From Fragilariopsis cylindrus CCMP1102 (taxonomy: Eukaryota; Bacillariophyta; Bacillariophyceae; Bacillariales; Bacillariaceae): a DNA stretch of 64,000 bases. Shown here piece after piece: positions 20,114-30,393 of the stretch. Below the pieces are notes generated by a model that was not told where the DNA came from, did no database searches, and saw only the letters and a program-made list of their open reading frames with translations. The position numbers and the translations under genes are program-made. Within the stretch, counting starts at the first letter, position 1. Each line of letters opens with the position of its first letter. The stretch spans positions 1 to 64,000 of the forward strand of contig FMBT01000504.1 of assembly GCA_900095095.1 (NCBI GenBank), written 5' to 3'.

Positions 20114-20881
20114 TTAAAATTTTCTTTTACGTATATAAATCAGATGATATCCATGTTTCGTTTGAATTGGTCCAATTGTTTGTCCGACCGGTGTAGTCGA
20201 ATCAAAACATATTGTATCAAAGGATGGTGCCATACTACCCGGTACGAACCGTCCTAAATCACCACGTTGTTCACTCGAGGGACATTGGGAATATTCTTTT
20301 GCAGACGAACCAAATAATTTATAATTTGAACCCAGTTGATCTCGTAATGAGACTAATCCTTTGTGAGTTTTTTCGGAGGTATCTTTGACTAAGATATGTG
20401 ATCCTTCGACCCAGGAACCGGATAAATGATACGATACAAATGACCAAATATTAATCAATAGTATTGCAACACAAATAATGGTAAATGGTGAAATAAATAG
20501 TTGTTTTGGAATGCTGATGCCGTGATGACCAGTAGCAGCATGACCACCATGATCATGATGATGACTGCCGAATTGCGATTCAATAATTTCATTCATTTTT
20601 TCATGTACATTCGTTGGTATATCTAATAATTGGAATTCACGCATTAACCATGGTTTTGAATTTAATCGTCGGATACGACTTTCGTTTACATAATCTTTTT
20701 CTTCTCGCTGTTCTTCTTCTGCCATGACTGTTGCTGTTGTTGTCGTGATCATCATTGTCACCAGTAGTGATAGAAATACAACCAGATACGATGTATTATT
20801 CATTATCAATCGTCGTCGTCGTCGTTGCGACGACGAAGAAGAAGCAGACGGAACAATCGCATTCATCATCGTTGTCATCAT
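20114..20881 (-). CDS. membrane-anchored parvulin-type peptidyl-prolyl isomerase
   Basis: Intronless, 255 aa, ATG at 20881. An N-terminal hydrophobic segment after a basic stretch (YLVVFLSLLVTMMI, about 32-45) looks like a signal or anchor; a second hydrophobic stretch, LFISPFTIICVAILLINIW (about 128-147), is a clear transmembrane helix. From about residue 160, GSHILVKDTSEK, AKEYSQCPSSEQRGDLGRF, PGSMAPSFDTICF and TKHGYHLIYI match the parvulin/rotamase fold in order. The C-terminal domain is thus exposed on one side of a membrane, where it could assist folding of proteins at prolines. Which compartment is not clear: the His-rich loop HHHDHGGHAATGHH precedes the second helix and is unusual. Confidence 0.88.
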   Translation of the reverse strand: MMTTMMNAIVPSASSSSSQRRRRRLIMNNTSYLVVFLSLLVTMMITTTTATVMAEEEQREEKDYVNESRIRRLNSKPWLMREFQLLDIPTNVHEKMNEIIESQFGSHHHDHGGHAATGHHGISIPKQLFISPFTIICVAILLINIWSFVSYHLSGSWVEGSHILVKDTSEKTHKGLVSLRDQLGSNYKLFGSSAKEYSQCPSSEQRGDLGRFVPGSMAPSFDTICFDSTTPVGQTIGPIQTKHGYHLIYIRKRKF

Positions 20882-21629
20882 CGAGGCACGGGGGAAATGG
20901 TATGTTTTGATTTAAATTGTCGTTACTGCAGGGCCCAGCCAGTCTAGTCGTCGCAATGATGTGATGTGATGGGTGTTGTTGTACTTTACTGCAGTACGAA
21001 ATTGAAAAGATGCCGATTTTCAATTTTGTAGCGGAGAGCGCAAAAATATTTTGTAACTGTGCATTCTGTTTTCTTGCCAGAAACGAAATCCACACACTTT
21101 TGTCCGTACGTCGTTTTCGTTCATATGCGTTACGTCGCCAAGCGAAAAAAAATCACATACAGCCAGGCATTATTTCTCTCATTATTCTATGCGTTTCTCG
21201 TCTTTTAAAATGTCATAACAGTAAGTTACCATAAGTAATAAATCAAAAGCGCATTCAATGCAGGATCAACAATGTTTCTACGTACAGTACTAGTTGCGCG
21301 AACTATGTAGGAGCTACAGCAATAAAACATAACCCCTTAGTAATTTATCCAGCGATTTTGTCTTTCTTCTTCTCCTTACTTCGTATGTTAATTATGATCA
21401 TAACGGTAGTGTAACAAACCAAAAATCCTGCAAAGAATGCATATTTTAAGATCTTAGTATTTATTTATTTGTTACAGGTATCAGATAAGCGTAAGACAAG
21501 TAACAAATAGAACTAATAGAAGAATTGTTGGGTTCGGTTCATAGGGTTTTATAGGTTGATTCTAATTCCGATTTTGATTCTAATTCTAATTCTGATTCGA
21601 ATCGAGTGCAAATATTTAATCAATCAATC
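20882..21629. other. divergent promoter region
   Basis: No gene was seen. Just before the next gene, 21555-21603 carries a repeated GATTCTAATTC-like hexamer array, probably in the 5' UTR. Confidence 0.45.
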
Positions 21630-23768
21630 ATGCTGGGATCAAAAATACAACAAATACAACAAATTGTCGGAGGGCGTAGTACCGGTAATGGCAATAGCAA
21701 TGTCAAGAATGATGATGATGATGATGATCATGATGATGATCAAGAAGAAATGAATTTGATTTATTCCTCATTGACGAACAATGAAGAAGAACCATACTAC
21801 GTTGATCCAAGTACAGTTAATAGATTATTAGTGAAAGAATTAAACCAACTCTCACTGGATAATCGTGAAAAGGTGATGGAAGAAATGCATGGTGTTATGA
21901 GCACAACAAAACCAAAACAAAAGAAAACTACTCACGGAACAGGAATTGGAAGTAAATGTTACAATAACAATAACGATGATAACGATGATAGTAATAATGT
22001 TAACGAAAACAACAATGGTAGCAATGCCGGAAGTTGCGGCAACAATAATAATGATCCTACTAAAAAGAAAATTGAAGAAGAAGAAGAAGGAGAAAATGCA
22101 TTGTTACAACAAATGGAATATGAAATTGAAAAAATTGTCACTGCAAATTTTGCTACTGCTACTGCTGCATTAGGCAGCAGTACTTGTATTATTGGAACTG
22201 CATATCAAAAAGCAAAATTACATCAAAGTGAATATATACATGATCGTAACTTTCGTTATGCATTTTTAAATAAAGAAGAAATGGATCCCAAGAAGACGGC
22301 ATTACGTTTCCTTCGATATTTAGATTTTATTGTGCAATTATATCATACAGAGGAGGTACTATTTAGACCAATTATGTTACAGGATCTCTCCGAAAAATCG
22401 AGACAAGTTATGTATAAAGAAGGACCACTACAGATACTACCAATCCGTGATCCATCTGGACGGAAAATATTTGTGCACTTACGTGATTTCGGACCCTATT
22501 ATGATATGAAAACGAAACAACAAGTGGGGGTATATCTGCAACAATGCTTATCATTAGAAGATCGAGACGGTGTAATTTTGGTATACTTCCTACATCAATC
22601 GAATCATAAAATACCAGACCTAACTGAATTACGGATGACAAATGCCTTACTTAAAGTTTGTCCGGTAAAGTTTAGTGCTTTCCATTTGTGTTGTCCAAAC
22701 ATACCATTATATGATGTGGTGAAAGCTGCTGTTATACTCCACTTTGGTAAAGAAATGCGACTACGGTTGCGATTACATGTTGGTTCCTATACAGAATGCA
22801 AATACAGTTTAAAATCATTTGGTATCGCAGTGGATCGACTACCACTTAATTTAGAATTATGGAAATGGAGTCACAATGTGGATATAAAATATTTTCGGAA
22901 ATGGTTAAAAATGCGTCATGCGAAAGAAAATGCGATCATTCTCCGAACAGCAACTATACTTAACAATAATATAGATGGCCGTGGTGGTGGTGGTGGTGGT
23001 GGTGGTGGTGGTGTGATGTCAGCGGTACATCGTATCCGATCAATATTTACTGAAACACCACATCAAGAAGATTGTTTATTTGGTAAAGGTTCATCTGCAA
23101 TGAGCCATCCTGGTAACGTCGCTATGAGAAGATTAATAGAGGAACGATATGAAAGATATGAAGAATTAACAGCAGCTACTTCCACAAAAATACCCGTAAA
23201 AATAACAACTAAGGACAACAACAGCAGCACCACCAACAGCACCATAAATCATAAAGAACAATTAGCGACGGAGATTATTTCTGAAATCAAACGGGGGATG
23301 GGTAAATTCTTAAAAGAAGACGATGAATATCATGGTTTATTCATAGAGGTTGATGATACAGTTGCACGTAAAAAAATTGGTATTGCATTTCGTGATTTGA
23401 AAAAAAGAAAATTACGTAAACAAAAGAAGCAGCAGCAGCAGCAACAACAAGAACAACAAACACTGTCAATTTCATTTATATCATCATCATCATCATCACC
23501 ATCACCACAATTACCACTACTATCATCGTCTAAAATTAATAGCAGAAATGATGAGAATGATGATGACAATAACAACGAGAAACGACAAGGAGAAAAAAGA
23601 GCAGCAACATCAACTGTAAATTTACTTGCATCTAGTAATGCTCATAGTGATAGCTGTGCAGCTACAGCTGCTAGCATCTTTGATGTTTCACTGGCGAAGC
23701 TCCATCAACGTCGCAAGCTTTGTCATCCATGCTTTGGGGATGGTGATGGAACACCAAAAACATCATAA
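21630..23768 (+). CDS. CRAL-TRIO (SEC14-like) plus DUF6824-like protein
   Basis: Intronless, 712 aa from the ATG at 21630; the longer frame starts at a GTG. After an Asn/Asp-rich leader, residues about 223-405 show a CRAL-TRIO-like order: LRFLRYLDFIVQLYHTEE, GRKIFVHLRDFGPYYD, DRDGVILVYFLHQSN, VKFSAFHLCCPNIP and VGSYTECKYSLKSFGI. After a Gly run, residues about 475-592 show the diatom DUF6824 pattern: DCLFGKGSSAMSHPGNVAMR, a helical RRLIEERYERYEEL, AWAY of which comes EIISEIKRGMGKFLKEDDE, then GLFIEVDDTVARKKIGIAFR. CRAL-TRIO binds small lipids; DUF6824 has no known function and is recorded mostly in stramenopiles. The tail is Lys/Gln/Ser-rich. The stop codon lies inside the first unit of a downstream tandem repeat. 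Confidence 0.83.
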   Translation: MLGSKIQQIQQIVGGRSTGNGNSNVKNDDDDDDHDDDQEEMNLIYSSLTNNEEEPYYVDPSTVNRLLVKELNQLSLDNREKVMEEMHGVMSTTKPKQKKTTHGTGIGSKCYNNNNDDNDDSNNVNENNNGSNAGSCGNNNNDPTKKKIEEEEEGENALLQQMEYEIEKIVTANFATATAALGSSTCIIGTAYQKAKLHQSEYIHDRNFRYAFLNKEEMDPKKTALRFLRYLDFIVQLYHTEEVLFRPIMLQDLSEKSRQVMYKEGPLQILPIRDPSGRKIFVHLRDFGPYYDMKTKQQVGVYLQQCLSLEDRDGVILVYFLHQSNHKIPDLTELRMTNALLKVCPVKFSAFHLCCPNIPLYDVVKAAVILHFGKEMRLRLRLHVGSYTECKYSLKSFGIAVDRLPLNLELWKWSHNVDIKYFRKWLKMRHAKENAIILRTATILNNNIDGRGGGGGGGGGGVMSAVHRIRSIFTETPHQEDCLFGKGSSAMSHPGNVAMRRLIEERYERYEELTAATSTKIPVKITTKDNNSSTTNSTINHKEQLATEIISEIKRGMGKFLKEDDEYHGLFIEVDDTVARKKIGIAFRDLKKRKLRKQKKQQQQQQQEQQTLSISFISSSSSSPSPQLPLLSSSKINSRNDENDDDNNNEKRQGEKRAATSTVNLLASSNAHSDSCAATAASIFDVSLAKLHQRRKLCHPCFGDGDGTPKTS

Positions 23769-23911
23769 CAACAACAGTATAACAACAACAATTTTGGGGG
23801 GGGTGGTGGAACACCAAAACATCATAACAACAACAGTATAACAACAACAATTTTGGGGGTGGTGGTGGAACACCAAAAACATCATAACAACAACAGTATA
23901 ACAACAACAAT
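23748..23911 (+). repeat. 59-60-bp minisatellite, three copies, overlapping a stop codon
   Basis: GGAACACCAAAAACATCATA starts at 23748 and recurs at 23808 and 23867, followed each time by ACAACAACAGTATAACAACA. The copies are almost identical; they differ in the length of the A and G runs. The first copy encodes the last residues (GTPKTS) and stop of the upstream CDS. Confidence 0.93.
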
Positions 23912-24174
23912 AAATCGAATGAATCGAGTTCATTACTATTAAGTTTTGAGAATCTTAAAAGCTAGTAAGCGAGCTATTCGTCATCACTCACATATCGAAA
24001 TGAACCATAGCAATAATGCAATGCAAATGAAGGTGTGTTATGGTCGCAAACTATAAACTCTACTACAGTAGACTACAGTAGACTAGCTAGTAGAATAAGA
24101 ACAAATTTTGTACAAAGTAATATGATACTATTCCATTTTTAATACATGCATATAGGGCAGACATCTATATATAT

Positions 24175-26059
24175 TTAGACAGCAGTAATCGTCTCTTCCT
24201 CCTGGGCGAGTGTTGCAGGAGAACCTTCTGTTGTTGGCGTTGGTGCTGCTATCGTTGTTTGGATTGTGATTGGAGCAGCTGTAGGAGCCATACTTGCTAT
24301 TGGTGTTGGTTCCACCGCCGCCATCGCAATCGGTGTAAAGGATGATGTAGTGCCACCTGCAGTACTATTACCTTGAATATTGTTGTTGCTGTATGCCCCA
24401 GCAGGTGCTATTTCTACTACAGCCCCCGGAGTAGTCATCATATTTGTCGTTGGTGCCATTACTGATGGTACAAATGCTGCAGGATTAGGTACCGCTGACG
24501 CCGCTATCGGTATCGGCGAAAGTCCAGAATTGTTGAGGATGTTTGTATTGACGTTGTTTGGTGTTGAAGTCGAAGCCGACATAGCTGCAGAAGACGCTGC
24601 CATAACTTGTGCAGCGATCATCGCATTCATTGCAGGATTACTTAAAGCTGCAGCTGCTGCTGCAGGATTTAGTTGATGCAATGCATTCATTGCTACAAAG
24701 TTCTGCATAGCGGCATTGTAATTTGCCATAGCTGTGGGATTCATTTGCATTCCGACTACTTGCTGTTGCATGTCACCACCACCACCAGCAGCAGGGGCTA
24801 TACTCAACAACTGCTGCTGCTGCTGAGGATGATGCCTGTTATTATTCACGACAGTAGTAGTAGTACCATTCATTGTATTCCCAACAGCAGTAGCAGCTCC
24901 TCCTCCATCATAATTATTTGTCATATTGGGAGCTAATAGTACACCTGTTCCTCCTCCTCCTCCTCCTCCCCCTCTTGTCATCGCCATCGCCATTGCCGTT
25001 GTTCCCTGTTGCTGTTGTCGATTTGAAGCAGATAACCCATAAGCAGCTACTATTGCAGCTTTCTCCGCAGCAGCATTTGCAGCTGCCAAAGCAGCTGCTG
25101 GTGTTCGAGGATGACTTTGCCCCTTAATCTTTACCCGTGTCCTATAGTCAATAGAAAGAAAAGAAATAGTAATAATAATAAAACACAAGTGAGGAAAGAA
25201 AAGCATGAAGAACAAATTTACTCCTTCTATTGTAGAACATAAATGCCAATAGAATGTTCGTCTACTTTTTGTTTGTTTTTGTTTGTCTTAAAACGTACAT
25301 ACTATGACATAATTCTGGATGACCCTTCACAAAAAATTGATGATAACATGCTCCCCGTGACGGTCCCTTTGCAACACTTTCAAATCCCCATAAATTCAAA
25401 CTACGTTGAAATGTTTTATACTTCTGTGAGGCAAAATATCCTGGCATAATTTCCGCACAAAATCGATCCTTTTTGTATACCTTAAAACCATTCCCACCCG
25501 GTAACCAGGAAATTATATCCGATTGACAATTTTGTTCGGCGAGTCGTAACATTTGATGAAGTTTCCATGGGAATTGTAATAATTGTCCACCAACAACGCC
25601 AGGTCCTCCTGTTGTTCCGCCTGGTCCCACACCACCTCCCCGAGTTGCAGCCGGTGCGTTTGGAATAGACAAAGGTAGTTTACCACTATGGACGTTAACA
25701 GGATTAATTGCTGCATACTGTTGTTGTTGTTGTTGATGATGATGATGATTTGGCCGTAACTGTTGTAGTTCTTGCTGATGCTGATGCTGAGCTGCTAACT
25801 GTTGTTGATATTGATATGGATGTATCATAGGCTGCTGCTGATGCATGCTGGACATCATCATCGACGACATCGGAGTAGTAGAAATCATATTATTTGGAGC
25901 TATCGGTTGAGGCGCTATTGGCATTGGCATCGGGATTGGCTGTGATGACGATGACGATGAGTGCGATGATGGTTGAGGTAGAAGAAGTGGTGGTTGTTGG
26001 TTTTTCATTATTATGGCGCCATTATTATTAGCACTACCATCGTTCTGCTGTGAAGTCAT
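24175..26059 (-). CDS. heat shock factor-type transcription factor, two exons
   Basis: Exon 1 is 26059-25299 and exon 2 is 25141-24175, joined across a 157-bp intron with donor GTACGT and acceptor CTATAG; the junction reads ELCHSM then TRVKIKG, which fits the end of HSF domains. The product is 575 aa. A Ser/Pro/Gln-rich leader precedes the DNA-binding domain (about 168-262): FPWKLHQMLRLAEQN, ISWLPGGNGFKVYKKDRFC, the recognition helix FQRSLNLWGFESVAKGP and GACYHQFFVKGHPELC. The second exon is an Ala/Gln/Asn-rich, probably disordered region with no clear coiled coil. HSF-type factors bind inverted nGAAn boxes; they are greatly expanded in diatoms and most members are not about heat. It is a plausible nuclear regulator of unknown targets. 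Confidence 0.9.
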
Positions 26060-26864
26060 GGTCAGTCAAAGCAAATCAATGATTTCTGGAGTACGGTATG
26101 TTGATTTGTGAGACACTGCTACAATGAGATACGTTTTTTTTTCCTTCCGATAAATGAGCCGATGATCTTGTGATGTTTGTTAATTCTTTCTTTTGACATT
26201 TATTGATGACGATACTAATACTGAATAATGGCGTTTAGTTGGGATGACTCTTAGCGAACTGATTCGGCAAGGAACAAATCTACGACAAGTCAAGTAGTAA
26301 CTTACAATGGCTTAATACCGTATTATGTACACTTTTTCTCGTGTCAAGGGTGAGCGAAAGTTGTCGCTGCCTTCGTGTTCTTTTTATTTTTCGAGTGCAA
26401 TTTCATTTTAGGTATTGCGCGTGGTAACGGTTACAGATATTGATAACGAGCGTAACGGAAATGGCATAACTGCTTTTGTTTTTAAAGTGTACCTAGTAGT
26501 ATGGATCCATTCCTTCTTGTGGAGTTGCATTCGAAAAATAAAAAATATCGGGGTATTCAGGGGTCATAAAAGAGGGGATAGTGATCCCCCCTACCCTTTC
26601 GACCTTTGTTTCTTTAAACAATCAATTTTAATATACCATCACAAATTGCATTAGCTACAACGATGCCTTTGCATACACAGTACTTCTTAGTAGCTAGACA
26701 GCTAGACGGCATCCCCAACATCTTGAACATCGAAGGTAACAACAACCACCACCAAGGAATCTCTAGACGACAGACTACATATCATTAAATAGATTTCTTT
26801 CTCGCTCTACAGTAGCTTGAAAACTGAAGCATTCGAAAAAGAAAAAGAAAAAAGAAAAAGAAAA
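26060..26864. other. divergent promoter region
   Basis: No gene was recognised between the HSF and dioxygenase genes. GAAAAAGAAAAAG tracts immediately precede the dioxygenase start. Confidence 0.45.
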
Positions 26865-28265
26865 ATGAGAGTTTCTTTTTTCTTTTTCATCCTTTTGTTG
26901 CGGATCAATAAGGATGATTCTGCAAACGCATTCAGTACCAAATCGCCATCATCATCATTGCCGTCCACTATCGGTGCTCCTGTAAATAATAGTAATCATA
27001 ATAATCATAATTTATTGTCATCAGAAGATATAAATAAAATTGCATTGGGTGGTGTTGCTGTTATAGCAAATTTTGTACCATCTGATTTAATTAATCGGAT
27101 GAGGAAGGATGCCATATCACTGCAAAAAAATGGACATTTTCGTGCAGATGGATTATCGAATAAAGCATTAGGGTCCAGGAATGATATTCAAAAACAAGGT
27201 TTTACCTCCAATGGTGATCGACAAACATTTCGTGGTACTAGTACTAGTACTAGTGATGCTGGTGGTGGTGGTGGTGGTACTAATAATAATGGTATTATTA
27301 GTTGGTATAATACAGAGATAGGTGATTATAAAACAAGGAAAGAATTTGATCAATTAATGTGTCAACTTCGAACACAATTATCAATTGATTTGAATCGTCC
27401 GACATTAATTAGTGATGAACAACAACAGCAGCAGCAGCAGCAACAACAAAAAGGATCATCAAGACATGAAATTACCTATAATTGGTATGAACCAACCGCA
27501 AAACTTGGTCAACACTTAGATGAACATCATGAAGAAACAAAAGGTCCACAGGGATGGAAATACCCGACACGAAGAAGTATTACATGGTTAGTCTATTTAA
27601 ATGATGCATGGACAGACGAAGAAGGTGGAGCATTGCGTTGTCTTCCACGTAAAAATCAAAATATCAATAACAATGCAAATGCAAATGCAAATAACAATAG
27701 CAATAACAATAACAATAACAATAACAGAAATTACGGCCCAGTTGGTTCGCATGAAGGGAATATACAAATTGGATGGATGGATGGATATAATCCAGTATAT
27801 TTAGATGCATTCCGTGATAGTGGACAAACGGCATTGTATTCATGTGTTAGCAGAACAACAACTTCCACCAACAACAGCAATAACAAAAGTAATAATGATG
27901 ATGATTATGAAAGGATATATTGGTCCAAAAACGATTTTGATGTACCGGCACAACCAATTGAATTTGAAAAGTTTTTATCCACAAAAAGTTTACAATCCAG
28001 ATTTGAACAAATATCTATGGCAACGGCCATGACAGCAGCAGCAGGATCGACGACCGCAGCAACGACGACGATAGCGACTTCAAATAATAATAATAATAAA
28101 AAGAATAATAGCAATACTGAAGAATTATATATAATACCATTCGGTGGAACAATAGTATTATTTGATTCGGTGACATTACCACATTCAGTATTAGAAGTTA
28201 CAGGGAAACGACAACGCATTGCAGCTACTGGTTGGTTTCATGAAGATTCACAATTTACATTTTGA
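26865..28265 (+). CDS. 2-oxoglutarate/Fe(II) dioxygenase, prolyl-4-hydroxylase-like, plastid-type leader
   Basis: Intronless, 466 aa from the ATG at 26865 (frame opens at a TTG at 26817). The start gives MRVSFFFFILLLRI, a signal peptide, followed by DDSANAFSTK, where ANAF fits the plastid-import motif. The core has GVAVIANFVPSDLINRMRKD, then EITYNWYEPTAKLGQHLDEH with the HxD metal pair, SITWLVYLNDAWTDEEGGAL, and near the end GTIVLFDSVTLPHSVLEV with the distal His and RQRIAATGWFHE with the 2-oxoglutarate-binding Arg. All iron ligands are thus visible. Poly-Gln, poly-Asn and Ser/Thr inserts swell loops. The family hydroxylates prolines or other residues; the substrate is unknown. Plastid targeting is inferred from the leader only. 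Confidence 0.88.
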   Translation: MRVSFFFFILLLRINKDDSANAFSTKSPSSSLPSTIGAPVNNSNHNNHNLLSSEDINKIALGGVAVIANFVPSDLINRMRKDAISLQKNGHFRADGLSNKALGSRNDIQKQGFTSNGDRQTFRGTSTSTSDAGGGGGGTNNNGIISWYNTEIGDYKTRKEFDQLMCQLRTQLSIDLNRPTLISDEQQQQQQQQQQKGSSRHEITYNWYEPTAKLGQHLDEHHEETKGPQGWKYPTRRSITWLVYLNDAWTDEEGGALRCLPRKNQNINNNANANANNNSNNNNNNNNRNYGPVGSHEGNIQIGWMDGYNPVYLDAFRDSGQTALYSCVSRTTTSTNNSNNKSNNDDDYERIYWSKNDFDVPAQPIEFEKFLSTKSLQSRFEQISMATAMTAAAGSTTAATTTIATSNNNNNKKNNSNTEELYIIPFGGTIVLFDSVTLPHSVLEVTGKRQRIAATGWFHEDSQFTF

Positions 28266-28978
28266 GCTGAGGTATAATATAATACTTCAAGCAGGTAGTA
28301 GTATTAGTAGTAGTAGATGATATATATTGAATAGAATAGAATAAAGTACACTTATATAAAATCCTAAATACTAGCTTTCTTCTTCTTTCTTTTGGACTAT
28401 CTCAACAAGAATAGTAGTAGTAGTAGTAGTAGTTGATGATGCTTTGTAGAAATTTGTGTACGGAATGGCTGATGATGACGACGATGATGTCATGGTTGCG
28501 TTGCATTGCGTTGTTCGCTCGCTCTTTACTTTATATCATTTTACTTTTGCTTGTTCTGTTGCTTCGGTATTTTTTTACATTGTACGCTATGCAGAATCCT
28601 ATCGAGACTCGGTCGGCGGTATAAGTAGTACAGTAGGACAATCTTTGACACTTGAAATAAGGATTACAGGAGAGTATAATGTAAGCAAAATTAAATCTTG
28701 TATTCTACTAGAGCAGTCGTTTTTCAATCAAATTTATTTATTATATTTTTTACTTGAAAATATTTTATATTACTGTATAGACTAATAGTTTTTCCCCCTA
28801 TAGGTATAGAATACATTTGGATATAGAGAAACGGCAACGCAACGATGATCATCATTATCATTATCGTCGACGACGTAATGATAAAATAGAAGAATCAAAT
28901 CGAATCTCGGTTCGAAGAGACTTTCTTGTCGTCGTCGTCGTCGTTCTTTACCCGGTACATGAAATTGTAGATCATATT

Positions 28979-29009
<31 letters not shown>

Positions 29010-29202
29010 GTGTGTGTGTTTGTGTGCAGTTGTAATAGAAATGGTAGTTGCAATAGTTGCAATAGTTGTATATTTGTTTTGTTTTGTTTTGGAAGTTGTT
29101 CTTGTTCTTTGGATCATTCCTTTTCGAATGTTGATGTTTTATCGAACGAAATAATAGCTGCCGCCTTGTTCGGTTGAAGTAGAGTCAGTTAATTTTGGTT
29201 GT
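28266..29202. other. spacer between convergent genes
   Basis: An AATAAA at 28340-28345 is a candidate poly(A) signal of the dioxygenase gene. TAG/GTA triplet runs lie near 28290-28316 and 28413-28432, and a TA/TG microsatellite at about 28975-29028. Open frames near 28430-28785 overlap in several frames and lack motifs; I do not call them. Confidence 0.45.
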
Positions 29203-29897
29203 TTATTCGTCATCATCATCACTATCATCATCTTCTTCATCAGCGTCATAACTGACAGTAATTTCAACACTTGAAATATTCGCACAAACTTGATTGACAA
29301 ATAATTGTAATAAACATAATGCAAAGAGTGACACAACAACACAAACACCATAATAGGCCGCCAACATATACAATGGTGCAGTTTGTGCTAATGTATAAAA
29401 GTTCACAATACTTAATAAAATTAAGGATCCAAATAGTAAACCAAATTGGAATCGTACACATTCAAAGAATGTTTCCAAACACGAAGAATTCACATTCTTA
29501 TTTTTCATGTTGATTTTGTTGGCACGACGACGTGCTTTCGAAGAACGATGGAATTTTTTACTCATAATACTAACCACCGGTGGAAGTAACAATGCCAGTA
29601 AGACCCAATATCGTGAAAAGAAGTATAGTACCAATTTGACATACACACTCAAATTGTCATCACTTGTGCTGGTACCAGTGCCAGTGCCAGTGCCAGTAGT
29701 GGCACTACTACTACTGACCACACTCACAGCATACAATGAACATGCTTGTAAGATCAAACCAAGAAGGAAACCAATCAAATATGTTCCATTCAAAAGATTG
29801 CATCGTGCATCAATGATCGTCGCTTCTGAATCAATATCAATAAGGATTGTATCACAATCATCATCATCATCATCGTCGTCGTTGTTAATTTCGTTTT
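29203..29897 (-). CDS. four-helix membrane protein, 5' exon missing
   Basis: The frame runs without an ATG through an Asp-rich stretch and DCDTILIDIDSEATIIDARC before the hydrophobic part, so the start is in an upstream exon. A candidate acceptor (TAAAG) precedes base 29897. There are four hydrophobic helices: YLIGFLLGLILQACSLYAV, YVKLVLYFFSRYWVLLALLL, QFGLLFGSLILLSIVNFYTL and YYGVCVVVSLFALCLLQLFV. A basic loop (KKFHRSSKARRRANK) lies between helices 2 and 3 and an acidic tail ends the protein. By the positive-inside rule that loop faces the cytosol. I do not recognise the family. The small ORF just upstream (30064-30393) has an acidic dileucine-like EAPLL and might supply the first exon, but I found no convincing donor. 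Confidence 0.7.
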
Positions 29898-30063
29898 CTT
29901 TAGAAAGTATACATAGTTGACAAATACATCAATGATAGGATGGATGGATGGATGGATAAATGTTTTATGGAAGTTAGTTAGTTAGATTTCGCACGACCAA
30001 AATGCGAATTTAGAGAAGAAAAAGGGATTGTTTTTGTCGTTATTTATTTGAATTAAATTGAAT

Positions 30064-30393
30064 TCATTCCATTTCATTCCATTTATTTAACTTGCCTTTC
30101 GAAATAGTATATGATTGACAAGGTGGAGATACATGGACGAAGTCGACGTTCCCTACTTTCGTCGAAGCCGCATTGGAATATCCTTGACAAGGTGGAGAGA
30201 CATGGACAGTGTGCGCGCGATGGACGATACCACTGTCGTTGGTTTTGAGTAGTAGTGGAACAGCGGTGTGAATAGTATTGTTGACAGAGGATTCCTCTTC
30301 AGAAGAAAGAAGTGGTGCCTCTAAATCACGAATCATCATTGCTTCTGATTCTTCAGTATTGTATTGTTGCTGCTTGGTAGTAAAGAAGTTCAT
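30064..30393 (-). CDS. small ORF with two cytosine-methyltransferase-like PPCQ motifs
   Basis: The first ATG, 30393, gives 109 aa. The C-terminal half contains VHVSPPCQGYS and, 25 residues later, VDFVHVSPPCQSYT. Each resembles motif IV of C5-cytosine DNA methyltransferases (D-x-V-x-x-S-P-P-C-Q-G-F-S), which holds the catalytic Cys. No other methyltransferase motif (SAM-binding FxGxG, ENV, or the QRR motif) is present, so this cannot be an enzyme alone. The DNA shows it as a 23-base near-identical direct repeat (30117-30140 and 30182-30205). The N-terminal half (DLEAPLLSSEEES) is a dileucine-like acidic stretch. Possible readings: a duplicated remnant, or a first exon of the membrane-protein gene just downstream. 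Confidence 0.45.
   Translation of the reverse strand: MNFFTTKQQQYNTEESEAMMIRDLEAPLLSSEEESSVNNTIHTAVPLLLKTNDSGIVHRAHTVHVSPPCQGYSNAASTKVGNVDFVHVSPPCQSYTISKGKLNKWNEME

Noticed and set aside
28465-28785. ORF with a hydrophobic stretch after poly-Asp
   Set aside because: Three overlapping frames, no homology, AT-rich C-terminus; likely UTR.
28905-28925. GGTTCGAAGAG-like tRNA B box
   Set aside because: No A box, acceptor stem or anticodon stem can be built around it.
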